From Amycolatopsis sp. EV170708-02-1 (GTDB taxonomy: Bacteria; Actinomycetota; Actinomycetes; Mycobacteriales; Pseudonocardiaceae): DNA of 64,000 nt. The position numbers and the translations under genes were made by a program. A model generated the notes under the pieces. It had not been told where the DNA came from. It was given only the letters and a program-made list of their open reading frames with translations, and made no database searches. Location of the stretch: assembly GCF_022479115.1 (NCBI RefSeq), contig NZ_CP092497.1:3100001-3164000 (forward strand). Reading direction: 5' to 3'. Positions 8,476-17,266 of this stretch are shown here, piece after piece. Position 1 is the first letter of the stretch; every line of letters begins with the position of its first letter.

Positions 8476-9240
8476 TCAGGCGTTTTCGCGTTGGAACGTC
8501 CGCGAGCCCCACCAGATGGCCAGAACGGCCATGACCAGCACCACGACGCTCCCGGTGAACAGCGCGTCCATCGAGAAGTCGCCGCGGAAACTGTTCCGCT
8601 CGACATCCACCACATGCCGGAACGGATTGATGCGGGAAATCGTGTACAGCCAATCCGGCGCCGAGCCCGCGGTGATCGGGATCAGGATTCCGGAAAGCAG
8701 CAGCAGTGGCATGAGAACCGCGTTGAGCAAAGCCGGGAAGGCGTCTTCGCTCTTGAGGGTCAGCGCCAGCGCGTACGAGCACGACGCCAGCGTGATCGAC
8801 AGAAGGAAAACGATCACCAGGCTGAGCACGACACCGCTGAACGGAGCGTTCAGGTCGAAGACCAGATACGCCAGCGCGATGATGATCAAGGCCTGGACGA
8901 CGGTCTGCAACGCGTTGGCGAGCACCTTGCCCAGCAGCAATGCCACCCGGCTCACCGGGGTGACCCGCATGCGTTCGACCACGCCCGAGCGGAACTCCGC
9001 GAGGAGCCCGAACCCGACGAACGAGCTGCCGAACAACGCGAGCTGCGCGATGATCGCCGGGGTGAAGATCATCCATCCGTCCACATCGGACAGCCCTTGC
9101 GCGTTGAGCGCCTTCACCAGAAGCGGCCCGAAGAAGAACAAATAGAGGAGCGGCTGCATGATGCCGATGGCGAGCCATGTCGGGTTGCGCAACGCCGTGA
9201 GCATGTCACGGCGGAAGATCAACCAGGTGTCATGCAACAT
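8476..9240 (-). CDS. ABC-2 type transporter permease (DrrB-like)
   Basis: This 254-residue membrane protein of the ABC-2 type has a short cytoplasmic start (MLHDTWLIFRRDMLTALRNP) followed by about six hydrophobic segments, with the family signature region RSGVVERMRVTPVSRVALLLGKVLA in the second cytoplasmic loop. It would form a homodimeric channel driven by the ATPase encoded immediately upstream, exporting a drug, lipid or other small molecule. Its ATG overlaps the end of the ATPase frame by 11 bp once the ATPase frameshift is allowed for. That overlap fits translational coupling. The substrate cannot be told. Confidence 0.92.
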   Translation of the reverse strand: MLHDTWLIFRRDMLTALRNPTWLAIGIMQPLLYLFFFGPLLVKALNAQGLSDVDGWMIFTPAIIAQLALFGSSFVGFGLLAEFRSGVVERMRVTPVSRVALLLGKVLANALQTVVQALIIIALAYLVFDLNAPFSGVVLSLVIVFLLSITLASCSYALALTLKSEDAFPALLNAVLMPLLLLSGILIPITAGSAPDWLYTISRINPFRHVVDVERNSFRGDFSMDALFTGSVVVLVMAVLAIWWGSRTFQRENA

Positions 9241-10239
9241 GCGTGGCCTCCTTCTCCGCCGCGGCGTCGGTCGGCGCGCCCTCTTCGGCGTCGCGCAGGC
9301 TCCGGCCGGTCAGAGTCAGGAACACATCGTCGAGCGTCGGCCGGTGCACCTGCATGGACGCCATCGCGATGCCACGCGCGTCGAGCGCCCGCAGTAGTTC
9401 GGGCATCGCGGTGTCCCGCGCGGCACCCGGAAACGCACGGTGCCGTCGGTGACCGTCAGTTCGTGTGCACCTTCGAGGCGGCCCGCCACCTCCGCGGTCT
9501 CCGCCGCCGACTCCGGTGAAACCCCGATGACGACACCGTCGCCGGAAACCCTCGCTTTCAACGAGTCCGGTGTGCCTTCGGCGACGATCTTCCCGTCATC
9601 GATGACGATCAGCCGGTCGGAGAGCGCGTCGGCCTCGTCGAGGTAGTGCGTGGTCAGGAAGACCGTGACTCCCTGCTCGTCGCGCAGCCTGCGGATGTGG
9701 TCCCACAGATTCGCCCGGCTCTGCGGGTCGAGCCCCGTCGACGGCTCGTCGAGGAAGACGAGCCCGGGCGAGTGGATCAGCCCGAGCGCGATGTCGAGCC
9801 GGCGGCGTTGCCCGCCCGAGAGCGTCGTGGTCGTCCGCTGGTCGAGCCCGGCCAGGTCCAGTTGCTCGGCGAGGACGGCCCCGCGCGCGAGCGCGTCCTC
9901 CTTGCTCATCCGGTACAGCCTGCCCTGGAACTCGATCTCCTCGACGACCTTGCTCGCCGGCGCGGTGCCGCCGCCTTGAGCGACGTAGCCGATTCGCCGG
10001 CGCACCCCCAGCGGGTCGGCGAGCAGGTCGCAGCCGCCGACCGTCGCCTCGCCGGCGGTGGGCTTGAGCAGCGTGGTCAGCATGCGCAGGGTCGTGGTCT
10101 TCCCCGCGCCGTTCGGTCCGAGGAAGCCGACCAGTTCCCCGGCCGACACGTCGAGATCGACGCCCTTGACGGCGTGGACCTCGCCCCCATTGCGGCCCTT
10201 GCGGCGGAACCGCCGCTCAAGGCCGCGTGCCTTGATCAT
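9230..10239 (-). CDS. ABC transporter ATP-binding protein (DrrA-like), interrupted by a -1 frameshift
   Basis: Walker A is FLGPNGAGKTTTLRML (about residues 38-53), the signature is LSGGQRRRLDIALGL, and Walker B is LVFLDEPSTGLDP, followed by LTTHYLDEADALSDR. The first frame runs from ATG 10239 into a nonsense tail stopping at 9316. The expected DrrA C-terminus (MPELLRALDARGIAMASMQV, then RPTLDDVFLTLTG) is in the next frame and ends at 9230. The switch occurs at the CCC run near 9412-9420, where one base seems missing. Corrected length is about 336 residues, normal for the family. It powers the downstream permease and lies under PadR-type operators. Confidence 0.88.
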
Positions 10240-10261
10240 GTCTACTCCTTTCGGTGCTCAG

Positions 10262-10326
10262 CTAGTCAAGTTTGACTAGTGGCAGCACGCACTGTGCCCT
10301 AGGAGTCGTTCCGCAGTCAAATTTGA
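10262..10326. promoter_or_regulatory. Pair of PadR-type operators upstream of the ABC operon
   Basis: Site 1 is the palindrome CTAGTCAAGTTTGACTAG at 10262-10279. Site 2 is centred on TCAAATTTGA at 10317-10326, touching the padR stop codon. Both fit AGTCAANTTTGAYTA and their centres are 51 bp apart, near five helical turns. They lie between padR and the ABC ATPase gene, so the PadR protein is the likely ligand. Confidence 0.72.
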
Positions 10327-10923
10327 TTACTTGGGCGGCGCGCCGAACACGGCTTCTTCGTCCGCGCCTTCGCCCGCCATCACGTATTCACCGGCTTCGA
10401 GACGGCCGATCAGATCCCTCATCCACGTCACGTTCGCTTCCGCGTGCACGCTCCACAGGCGGTACAGCTCGCTCACGTGGGGAGGTTTCCCCAGATCGAC
10501 GGCGTGTTCGCGGGCGTAATGGGTCGACTGGGCGTGCGCTTCCATGTTCGCCAGCTGCTGTTTCAGCAAAGCCAGCACCTGCGCGCGGGGCAGCGTCGGC
10601 ATGAATATGACGGCCGCGGACAGTGAGTACCCCGTGGCGTCGTCGCTCGACAGCGCCCTGCCGAGTTGCACGAGGAACTCGGTCTCGCCGTCCTCGGTCA
10701 GCCGGTACGCGATCCTGTCCGGCCCGCCATCCGCTTCGACGTCCTCGACCTGTTCGAGGAGGCCTTCGGTGGTCATCTTCTTCAGCGCGTGATAGATCGA
10801 ACCCGGCTGGACATTGCCCCACTTGTCGGCCGCCCACGAGAGAAGCTCGCGCCGGACCTGGTAGCCGTGCGCCTTGCCGTACATGCGCACGACACCCAGC
10901 ACCAGCAGACGCGTGGCGGACAC
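10327..10923 (-). CDS. PadR-family transcriptional regulator
   Basis: This 198-residue repressor has an N-terminal winged helix: TRLLVLGVVRMYGKAHGYQV, then KWGNVQPGSIYHALKKMTTE as the recognition region, then RIAYRLTEDGETEF in the wing. The C-terminal half is the PadR effector and dimer domain (Vir_act_alpha_C). GTG 10923 was chosen because GGAGG lies five bases upstream; an in-frame start 20 codons earlier precedes the domain. It is the first gene of the padR-ATPase-permease set and probably represses the transporter through the AGTCAANTTTGAYTA sites, with relief by the transporter substrate. Confidence 0.92.
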   Translation of the reverse strand: MSATRLLVLGVVRMYGKAHGYQVRRELLSWAADKWGNVQPGSIYHALKKMTTEGLLEQVEDVEADGGPDRIAYRLTEDGETEFLVQLGRALSSDDATGYSLSAAVIFMPTLPRAQVLALLKQQLANMEAHAQSTHYAREHAVDLGKPPHVSELYRLWSVHAEANVTWMRDLIGRLEAGEYVMAGEGADEEAVFGAPPK

Positions 10924-10985
10924 CGAGGCCTCCGATCCTCTCCCGGACAACAATGCCTTAGACGACGTCCGTAGGCTAAACAAGC

Positions 10986-12779
10986 ATGAGCACCCCAGTG
11001 TTGACTGCGGTGGCCTGGCCCTACGCCAACGGCCCCCGCCACATCGGCCACGTGTCCGGATTCGGCGTCCCGTCCGACGTCTTCTCCCGCTACCAGCGAA
11101 TGGCCGGCAACCGGGTGCTCATGGTGTCCGGTACCGACGAACACGGCACCCCGATCACCGTCCAGGCCGACAAGGAAGGCATGACCTCCCAGCAGACGGC
11201 CGACAAGTACACCCGTCAGATCGGCCAGGACCTGCAAGGGCTCGGCCTCACCTACGACCTGTTCACCCGCACCACCACGGGTAACCACGCCGAGGTCACG
11301 CAGCAGATCTTCCTCGCGCTGCACCGCAACGGTTACGTCGTCCCCAAGACGACCAGGGGCGCGATCAGCCCGTCGACCGGCCGCACCCTGCCCGACCGGT
11401 ACATCGAGGGCACCTGCCCGATCTGCGGCTACGACGGCGCGCGCGGTGACCAGTGCGACAACTGCGGCAACCAGCTCGACGCGGCCGAACTGATCAACCC
11501 GAAGTCGCGGATCAACGGTGAAACGCCGAAATTCGTCGAGACCGAGCACTACTTCCTCGACCTGACCGCGTTCGTCGACACCCTGGGCAAGTGGCTGTCC
11601 AGCAAGACCGACTGGCGCCCGAACGTCCTCAACTTCACGAAGAACCTGATCGACGACATGCGGCCGCGGCCGATCACCCGTGATCTCGACTGGGGCGTGA
11701 AGATCCCGCTGGACGGCTGGCGCGACCAGCCGCTCAAGCGGTTCTACGTCTGGTTCGACGCGGTCATCGGCTACTTCTCGGCCAGCGTCGAGTGGGCCCG
11801 CCGCACCGGCAACCCGGACGCCTGGCAGGAGTGGTGGAACAACCCGGACGCCCGCTCCTACTACTTCATGGGCAAGGACAACATCACCTTCCACGCCCAG
11901 ATCTGGCCCGCTCTGCTCTTCGGCCACAACGGTGAGGGCGATCGAGGCGGTGTGGCCGGCAAGTACGGCAAGCTGCACCTGCCCGACGAGATCGTTTCCA
12001 GCGAGTTCCTCACGATGAGCGGCTCGAAGTTCTCGACCTCGCGCGGCACGGTCATCTACGTCCACGACTTCCTTCGCGACTTCGGCCCGGACACGCTGCG
12101 GTACTTCATCTCCGTCGCCGGCCCCGAGACCCAGGACACCGACTTCACCTGGGACGAATTCGTCCGCCGGACCAACTTCGAGCTGGCCAACGAGTGGGGC
12201 AACCTGGTCAACCGCTCCATCTCGATGGCGCACAAGAACGTCGGAGCCATCCCGCGTCCCGACGCGCCCGTGGCCGCCGACGAGGAGCTCAAGGAGCTCT
12301 CCCGCAAGGCGTTCGACACCGCCGGTGCCCACCTGCAGCGCTCTCGGTTCAAGGCGGCGGCGAGCGAGGCCATGCGTGTCGTCACCGCCGCCAACCGGTA
12401 CCTCTCGGACCAGGAGCCGTGGAAGCTCAAGGACGACCCCGCGCGGCGCGACAGCGTTCTGCACACCGCCCTGCAAGTCGTCTCCGACGCCAACACGCTG
12501 CTGACCCCCTTCCTGCCCCACTCGGCGCAGAAGGTGCACGAGGCCCTCGGCGGCACTGGCGTCTGGGCGGCCCAGCCCGAGCTTCAGGAAGTCGAGGACC
12601 TCGACATCCCCGGCCGGATCAACCCCATCCTCACCGGGGACTACAAGGCCGAGCAGGCGCGCTGGAAGTCCGTGCCGATCGAGGTCGGCAAGCCTCTGGA
12701 GAAGCCGACCCCGCTGTTCGCCAAGCTCGACCCGGAGCTCGGCGAGACCGGTCCCGAATGGGCGCCGATCTCGAAATGA
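10986..12779 (+). CDS. metG: Methionyl-tRNA synthetase
   Basis: This 597-residue class I synthetase charges tRNA-Met and initiator tRNA. It starts [20 protein letters not shown] with the HIGH-type motif at about 18-23. A zinc knuckle, [21 protein letters not shown], lies at about 139-159. The KMSKS-equivalent loop is [10 protein letters not shown]. An anticodon-binding helical domain follows ([15 protein letters not shown]). There is no C-terminal EMAP dimer domain, as usual for actinobacterial enzymes. It is divergent from padR with a 62-bp gap, and tatD follows seven bases after its stop, forming an operon. Confidence 0.97.
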   Translation: MSTPVLTAVAWPYANGPRHIGHVSGFGVPSDVFSRYQRMAGNRVLMVSGTDEHGTPITVQADKEGMTSQQTADKYTRQIGQDLQGLGLTYDLFTRTTTGNHAEVTQQIFLALHRNGYVVPKTTRGAISPSTGRTLPDRYIEGTCPICGYDGARGDQCDNCGNQLDAAELINPKSRINGETPKFVETEHYFLDLTAFVDTLGKWLSSKTDWRPNVLNFTKNLIDDMRPRPITRDLDWGVKIPLDGWRDQPLKRFYVWFDAVIGYFSASVEWARRTGNPDAWQEWWNNPDARSYYFMGKDNITFHAQIWPALLFGHNGEGDRGGVAGKYGKLHLPDEIVSSEFLTMSGSKFSTSRGTVIYVHDFLRDFGPDTLRYFISVAGPETQDTDFTWDEFVRRTNFELANEWGNLVNRSISMAHKNVGAIPRPDAPVAADEELKELSRKAFDTAGAHLQRSRFKAAASEAMRVVTAANRYLSDQEPWKLKDDPARRDSVLHTALQVVSDANTLLTPFLPHSAQKVHEALGGTGVWAAQPELQEVEDLDIPGRINPILTGDYKAEQARWKSVPIEVGKPLEKPTPLFAKLDPELGETGPEWAPISK

Positions 12780-12786
12780 GCAGCTG

Positions 12787-13623
12787 ATGGGTGCGGAGAA
12801 GAAGGAGCCACCGCCGATCCCGGACAGGTTGCCGGTCTCGGTGGTGGACGCGCATACCCACCTCGACGCGTGCGGCGCGGTCACCGCGGCTGACGTGACA
12901 GCCATGGTCGACCGCGCCGAGCGCGCCGGCGTATCGCGGGTGATCACCGTCGCGGACGACCTCGCCGCCGCTCGCTGGGCCGCGCGAGCGTCCACTTGGG
13001 ACCCTCGTGTGTGGGCCGCCGTCGCGATCCATCCCACGCGCACCAAGGAATTCGGCGAAGCCGAGAAATCCGAAGTGGAGAGTCTCGCGAAAGAGTCCAG
13101 AGTGGTCGCGGTCGGCGAGACCGGCCTCGACTACTACTGGGACTACTCGCCCCACGACGCCCAGCAGGACGCCTTCCGGTGGCACATCGATCTCGCCAAG
13201 CGCATCGGCAAGCCGCTGATGATCCATGATCGAGACGCTCACGACGACGTCCTCCGGATCCTCGAGGAAGAGGGGGCGCCCGAGCAGGTCGTCTTCCACT
13301 GTTTCTCGGGGGACGAGAAGGTCGCTCGCCGCTGTGTCGATGCGGGATACGTGCTGTCCTTCGCCGGGACGGTCAGCTTCCGCAACGCCAAGGGGCTCCA
13401 CGAGGCGGCGAGGATCGTTCCGGCGGACCAGTACCTCGTCGAAACGGACGCCCCCTTCCTGACCCCGCATCCGTTCCGCGGGCGGCCGAACGAGCCCTAC
13501 TGCGCCGCGTACACGGTTCGGCACCTCGCCTCCCTCCGGGGCGAGGCGGTGCACGAGGTGGCCGAATCGGTGCGAAAGACCGCTGAGCGGGTCTTCCGTT
13601 TGCCGACAGTCACCGCCGGTTGA
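12787..13623 (+). CDS. tatD: TatD-family metal-dependent deoxyribonuclease
   Basis: This 278-residue TIM-barrel hydrolase carries all family metal ligands: VVDAHTHLDACG (the HxH pair), GETGLDYYWDYSP (Glu), PLMIHDRDAHDD (His), FHCFSGDEKVA (His) and VETDAPFLTPHPFRGRPNEP (Asp). By family it is a 3'-5' exonuclease or DNA-repair nuclease in the cytoplasm. It starts seven bases after metG and precedes rpfB, the same order as Rv1007c-Rv1009, although metG here is on the plus strand. Confidence 0.95.
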   Translation: MGAEKKEPPPIPDRLPVSVVDAHTHLDACGAVTAADVTAMVDRAERAGVSRVITVADDLAAARWAARASTWDPRVWAAVAIHPTRTKEFGEAEKSEVESLAKESRVVAVGETGLDYYWDYSPHDAQQDAFRWHIDLAKRIGKPLMIHDRDAHDDVLRILEEEGAPEQVVFHCFSGDEKVARRCVDAGYVLSFAGTVSFRNAKGLHEAARIVPADQYLVETDAPFLTPHPFRGRPNEPYCAAYTVRHLASLRGEAVHEVAESVRKTAERVFRLPTVTAG

Positions 13624-13958
13624 ACGGATTGCGACATTAGTGATCAGCAATGGTCCACTCTGATGAGTGACCAACGTCACGACACTCCGGGCGGTGTTTG
13701 CGCAACCCGGCGAGGTTCGTTACTGTCCCGTGATCGTGCCGGTCGGTACCCGCTCATGCGGTTTCCGGCTGTTACGCCCACAGTCACGTCAGTGCACGTC
13801 GGGGAAGCGGAACCAGGAGAGGTACGGCCTGGAACCGTGACGATGGCGCTGGCTGCGGGTGTCGGACTTCTAGAGGTGTGCCGAAGAGTGCATCGAGACG
13901 AAGGACGTAGTGGAGCGGTTGTCGAGCTCCTCGACGTCTTGGGAAAGGGAACGACCCA
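13624..13958 (+). promoter_or_regulatory. Long leader region upstream of rpfB
   Basis: These 335 bases hold no convincing gene. A 99-codon frame from 13663 runs to the rpfB start but uses codons unlike its neighbours, including TTA and CTA. Several hairpins are visible: CCAGG pairing with CCTGG near 13815-13833, and GTCGAG-CTC-CTCGAC at 13921-13935, just ahead of the GGGAAAGGGA ribosome-binding site. An attenuating RNA leader has been reported ahead of rpfB in M. tuberculosis, so a similar role is plausible here. It does not match the c-di-AMP riboswitch consensus that I know. Confidence 0.45.
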
Positions 13959-15416
13959 GTGACTGGTAGCAGTAGGCAGGATGGCTCGCGCCTCGGCGCA
14001 GAGACGAACACCTTCGCTTCCGCCGGCTCGGTCGCCGTGCTCGACCGCGACACCCACTACGGCGAGCTCGACTACTCCGACGATCCGCGCATCACGCACC
14101 AGGACGTCCTGGCCGCGCTCGGCCCGGACGCCGACGCCTTGATGGCCGAGATCGACGTTGACGTCGACGAGCTGATCCGCCTCATCAGCGCCGAGACCAC
14201 CATGCTCCCGCCGATCGTCATTCCGGACGAGCTGGCCGAGGACCGCACCGCGGGCGCGCCGATGAAGGTCGCGACCAAGGACGAGGTCATCGCGAACTCG
14301 ACCCGCGTCTGGAAGAAGCGGTTCCTCAAGGGGACCGTCATGGCGGTGCTGCTCACCCTCGGTGGTGGCGGCGCGGCCGCGATGGCGATGAACAAGAGCG
14401 TCACGCTCGACGTCGACGGCAAGCAGCAGACCGTCCACAGCTTCGGCGACACCGTCGGCGAGGTCCTCGAAGACGCCGGCCTCTCGGTCGGCGCGCACGA
14501 CTCGCTCTCGCCCTCGCCGCAGGCCGAGGTGGGCGACGGCGGCGTCATCAAGCTGGAGCGCGGCCGCAAGCTCAACCTGATCGTCGACGGCGCACCGCAG
14601 CAGGAGTCCTGGGTCCGTGCGACCAACCTCGGCGACGCGCTGAACCAGCTCGGTCGCGCAGACCTCGCCAAGGCCGGCACCTGGACCTCGCTCCCGCAGA
14701 ACGGTGAGCTGCCGCTCGAAGGCGCCACCGTCGAGGTCAAGACCCTCAAAAACGTCACGGTCTACGACGGCGCGAACGAACCGCGCAAGGTGCAGACCAA
14801 CTCGGTGACCACCAAGGAATTCCTCGGTGAGCTCCGGATGACCCTCGGCCCGGACGACGAGGCCGTCGGCGGTCTCGACGTCAAGCTGGTCGACGGCGCC
14901 GAGGTCCACATCAGCCGGACCGGCGTCACCATGGTCAAGCAGAACGAGGAAATCGCGCCGCCCGAGCAGAAGGTCGACGACCCGAACCTCGAAAAGGGCA
15001 AGACCAAGGTCGAGGACCCGGGCACTCCGGGCCAGAAGACCGTGACCTACAAGGTCACCAAGCGCAACGGCAAAGAGGTCGGTCGCGAGAAGGTCTCGGA
15101 AGAGGTCATCACCGAGGCCAAGCCCAAGATCGTCAAGGTCGGTACCAAGAAGCCCGCGGACCCGGTCATCGGTGACGCCGGCGCCTGGGACCGCATCGCG
15201 CAGTGCGAGTCGACCGGGAACTGGTCCGCCAACACCGGCAACGGCTACTACGGTGGCCTGCAGTTCAACAAGAGCACCTGGGACGCCTACGGCGGCGACC
15301 AGTACGCCGCGTACCCGCACCAGGCCAGCAAGGCCCAGCAGATCGCGGTCGCCGAGAAGGTCCGCGAGGACCGTGGCGGTTACGGCGCTTGGCCGCACTG
15401 CGGCAAGAAGGCCTGA
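13959..15416 (+). CDS. rpfB: Resuscitation-promoting factor B
   Basis: This 485-residue surface protein cleaves peptidoglycan to promote growth resumption. The domain order is: a cytoplasmic N-terminus of about 120 residues, a membrane anchor (GTVMAVLLTLGGGGAAAMAM, about 128-147), three DUF348 repeats (the first VTLDVDGKQQTVHSFGDTV), a G5 domain (about 330-400, with GQKTVTYKVTKRNGKEVGRE), and the Rpf catalytic domain starting WDRIAQCESTGNWSANTGNG. The catalytic Glu is in QCESTGNW. It starts at GTG 13959. The N-terminal cytoplasmic part is longer than in the mycobacterial protein. A long leader upstream suggests RNA-level control. Confidence 0.96.
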   Translation: MTGSSRQDGSRLGAETNTFASAGSVAVLDRDTHYGELDYSDDPRITHQDVLAALGPDADALMAEIDVDVDELIRLISAETTMLPPIVIPDELAEDRTAGAPMKVATKDEVIANSTRVWKKRFLKGTVMAVLLTLGGGGAAAMAMNKSVTLDVDGKQQTVHSFGDTVGEVLEDAGLSVGAHDSLSPSPQAEVGDGGVIKLERGRKLNLIVDGAPQQESWVRATNLGDALNQLGRADLAKAGTWTSLPQNGELPLEGATVEVKTLKNVTVYDGANEPRKVQTNSVTTKEFLGELRMTLGPDDEAVGGLDVKLVDGAEVHISRTGVTMVKQNEEIAPPEQKVDDPNLEKGKTKVEDPGTPGQKTVTYKVTKRNGKEVGREKVSEEVITEAKPKIVKVGTKKPADPVIGDAGAWDRIAQCESTGNWSANTGNGYYGGLQFNKSTWDAYGGDQYAAYPHQASKAQQIAVAEKVREDRGGYGAWPHCGKKA

Positions 15417-15435
15417 CGCCAGATCAACCTCCTTT

Positions 15436-15479
15436 CCTGAAGGTCACCTGTGGGTTTTGCCCGCAAGGTGGCCTTCAGG
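15436..15479. terminator. Hairpin between rpfB and the DUF222 gene
   Basis: The arms CCTGAAGGTCACCTGTGGG and CCCGCAAGGTGGCCTTCAGG pair with a few mismatches around TTTTG. It sits 20 bases past the rpfB stop and overlaps the end of the convergent DUF222 frame, so it probably serves as terminator for both. Confidence 0.75.
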
Positions 15480-16497
15480 CCGTTAGAGGCTTCTGTGGCT
15501 GCGTCACATTCCCCGGTCTTGGTCTCGACAGTCGTGCCCACCATCGAGGGGGCCGCATGTGGGCCACATTCCGGGATCGTTCAGCCGCGTTGCCCTCTCG
15601 AACGCCTTCGCCGCCGCGGTAAGGGCTTTGGTGGCCCTGTGGTGGCGCCTGGGTGGGTTTAGGGCGGCTGGCGGGTTCCTCGGCGTGCTGTGCGGGTTGA
15701 GGCTCCTCTGCGACCCGCTCCGAGGTCTGACGGGGAACGGGGATGTCCGGACCGGCCTCCGCGAGATCGACGATCTCCGCGAACGCGTCGCCGCGTCTCT
15801 CCGCCGGAGCACGGTCGTCGGCTTCTTCGCCGGGAGCCGGATACGCACGCGGCACCAGGAGTGCGTTCAGACGGGCGCCTGTCTCGGGATCGAGATCTCC
15901 GCGCATGTCCCAGCGGCCGGTCCGTTTCTGGCGCAACCAGAATTCGCTTCGCTGACGTTTCGGCCCGGGGTCCTCTTTGGGCTTCCCGTCCGGGTCGTGT
16001 CGCGCGAGCAGGTCGGTGCCTGCCATCGTGACGTCACGCGGTCTCGCGACACCCGCGAGTTCGACCAGGCCCCTTTCGGCCTCGAGTCGTTCGTCCGCGT
16101 CGAGGTGGTCCGGCAGCCTCTTCATGACAGTGACGATCCGGTCGATACCGGCCTCGGCCAACGCGCCGGTGCCGGCCGACACACCGGTCAATGGCGCGAC
16201 GGGGTCGATCGACGTGCCGTCGCGCGCCCGTCTCGAATTGAGCGCGAGCGCTCTGCCGGTCACTTTCTGAGCCTCCGCTCGAGGTACTCGAGCCACATGC
16301 TCGTAAAAGACGGCGATCGAGTTGTATCCGTAGAGGTCCCGGACACCACGTGACTCGATCTCGGCCAGGATCTGGCCGACTTCGGCGAACAGACGTCGCC
16401 CTTCGCGTAGCCGCGTCTGCAACTCGTCGAGGAGCAGTTCGGCGTCACCTTCCGGCAGGTTGAGCGGGAAGGCCTTGGGGATATTTGTGCTGGTCAT
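15475..16497 (-). CDS. DUF222 (13E12-type) protein lacking the HNH nuclease domain
   Basis: The first 250 residues are a DUF222 domain: LLLDELQTRLREGRRLFAEV, RDLYGYNSIAVFYEHVARVP, VTGRALALNSRRARDGT, WDMRGDLDPETGARLNALLVP. Family members then continue into an HNH nuclease domain with a CxxPGC and HH-containing core. Here, after EIVDLAEAGPDIPV, the frame runs into a Pro/Arg-rich tail of about 85 residues with no HNH motif, and no other frame supplies it. The gene is therefore a truncated family member, probably non-functional as a nuclease. Its end overlaps the rpfB terminator hairpin. DUF222-HNH genes are multicopy in actinobacteria, so a recombination deletion is plausible. Confidence 0.8.
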   Translation of the reverse strand: MTSTNIPKAFPLNLPEGDAELLLDELQTRLREGRRLFAEVGQILAEIESRGVRDLYGYNSIAVFYEHVARVPRAEAQKVTGRALALNSRRARDGTSIDPVAPLTGVSAGTGALAEAGIDRIVTVMKRLPDHLDADERLEAERGLVELAGVARPRDVTMAGTDLLARHDPDGKPKEDPGPKRQRSEFWLRQKRTGRWDMRGDLDPETGARLNALLVPRAYPAPGEEADDRAPAERRGDAFAEIVDLAEAGPDIPVPRQTSERVAEEPQPAQHAEEPASRPKPTQAPPQGHQSPYRGGEGVREGNAAERSRNVAHMRPPRWWARLSRPRPGNVTQPQKPLTA

Positions 16498-16644
16498 CCC
16501 TCGATTGTCGAGGCAGATTCGAACGAATGCACGGTATCGATCGGGTGGATGATCATTACGCTCCGGCTGCGCTGACCTGCGCCGATCACACGGGAGTGGG
16601 ATACGTGTCGGTTCGAAAACGCCATACGGATGGTGGGGGCGGAA

Positions 16645-17226
16645 TCACGGCTCCGTGCTCGAGTGGCTCAGCTGGTCCCACTCCTCGCGGAGCACCCCGT
16701 AGACGACGGCGTCGTGCACGCCCCCGGACCAGCGTCGAGCGCGTCGGAACCGGCCTTCCTCGACGAATCCCAGCCGCCGGCCGACGGCGATCATCCCTGG
16801 GTTCCCCGAAAACGTGGCGAAGTCCAGGCGGAGTGTGTCGGTGCGAGCGAACAGGTAGGTCGTCCACAGGTGCAGGGCGTCCGTGCCGTACCCGCCGCCC
16901 CAGTACTGCTCGTCGTAGATCACCAACCCCATTCGCCGCCAGTCGGTCTGCCTGCTTTCCCAGTACCAGCTGACCCTGCCGATCAACCTGCCGTCCCTCA
17001 GGTCGCATACGGCGAGGCTGGTGCGGGGATCGGCGGGCTCGGCCTTGGAGTTGGTGAGCTCGCGTGCCGTCGAGTCGGCGGCCGCCGCTGTCGGGGTGCC
17101 GAAGTAGGGCCCGTTCGTCTCGTGCCATGGCCGCGTTGGGTCGAGTAGTTCGCGAAGCGGCCGGAGGTCGCTTGGCCTCCAGTCGCGCAGCCGGACTTTC
17201 TCGCCTTCGAGTACGACGTCGTCCAC
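16645..17226 (-). CDS. GNAT-family N-acetyltransferase (RimJ/RimL type)
   Basis: This 193-residue acetyltransferase starts [22 protein letters not shown], typical of the RimJ/RimL branch. It has the core strand [23 protein letters not shown] and the acetyl-CoA pyrophosphate loop [19 protein letters not shown]. The end is [24 protein letters not shown], where the conserved asparagine and GF pair lie. By family it transfers acetyl from acetyl-CoA to an amine of a protein or small molecule; the substrate is unknown. The start is GTG 17226. It is divergent from rsmA with a 40-bp gap. Confidence 0.9.
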   Translation of the reverse strand: MDDVVLEGEKVRLRDWRPSDLRPLRELLDPTRPWHETNGPYFGTPTAAAADSTARELTNSKAEPADPRTSLAVCDLRDGRLIGRVSWYWESRQTDWRRMGLVIYDEQYWGGGYGTDALHLWTTYLFARTDTLRLDFATFSGNPGMIAVGRRLGFVEEGRFRRARRWSGGVHDAVVYGVLREEWDQLSHSSTEP

Positions 17227-17266
17227 CGGCCAATCGTGGCCTACCGGCGCTGGTTACGATCGTCGG

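Noticed and set aside
7460..9145. A 561-codon plus-strand frame opposite pabB, the GH25-like gene and the ABC permease
   Set aside because: No domain features are seen; the minus strand encodes recognisable families throughout.
10782..13046. A 754-codon minus-strand frame over metG and tatD
   Set aside because: It lies entirely opposite conserved genes, has low-complexity composition, and shows no motif apart from overlap with the padR codons.
13780..13900. c-di-AMP (ydaO-type) riboswitch before rpfB
   Set aside because: The conserved segments that I know for that class are not found; only generic hairpins are visible.
13663..13962. A 99-codon frame ending at the rpfB start
   Set aside because: Codon third positions are unlike neighbouring genes, with TTA and CTA present, no family features are seen, and it fits a leader RNA better.
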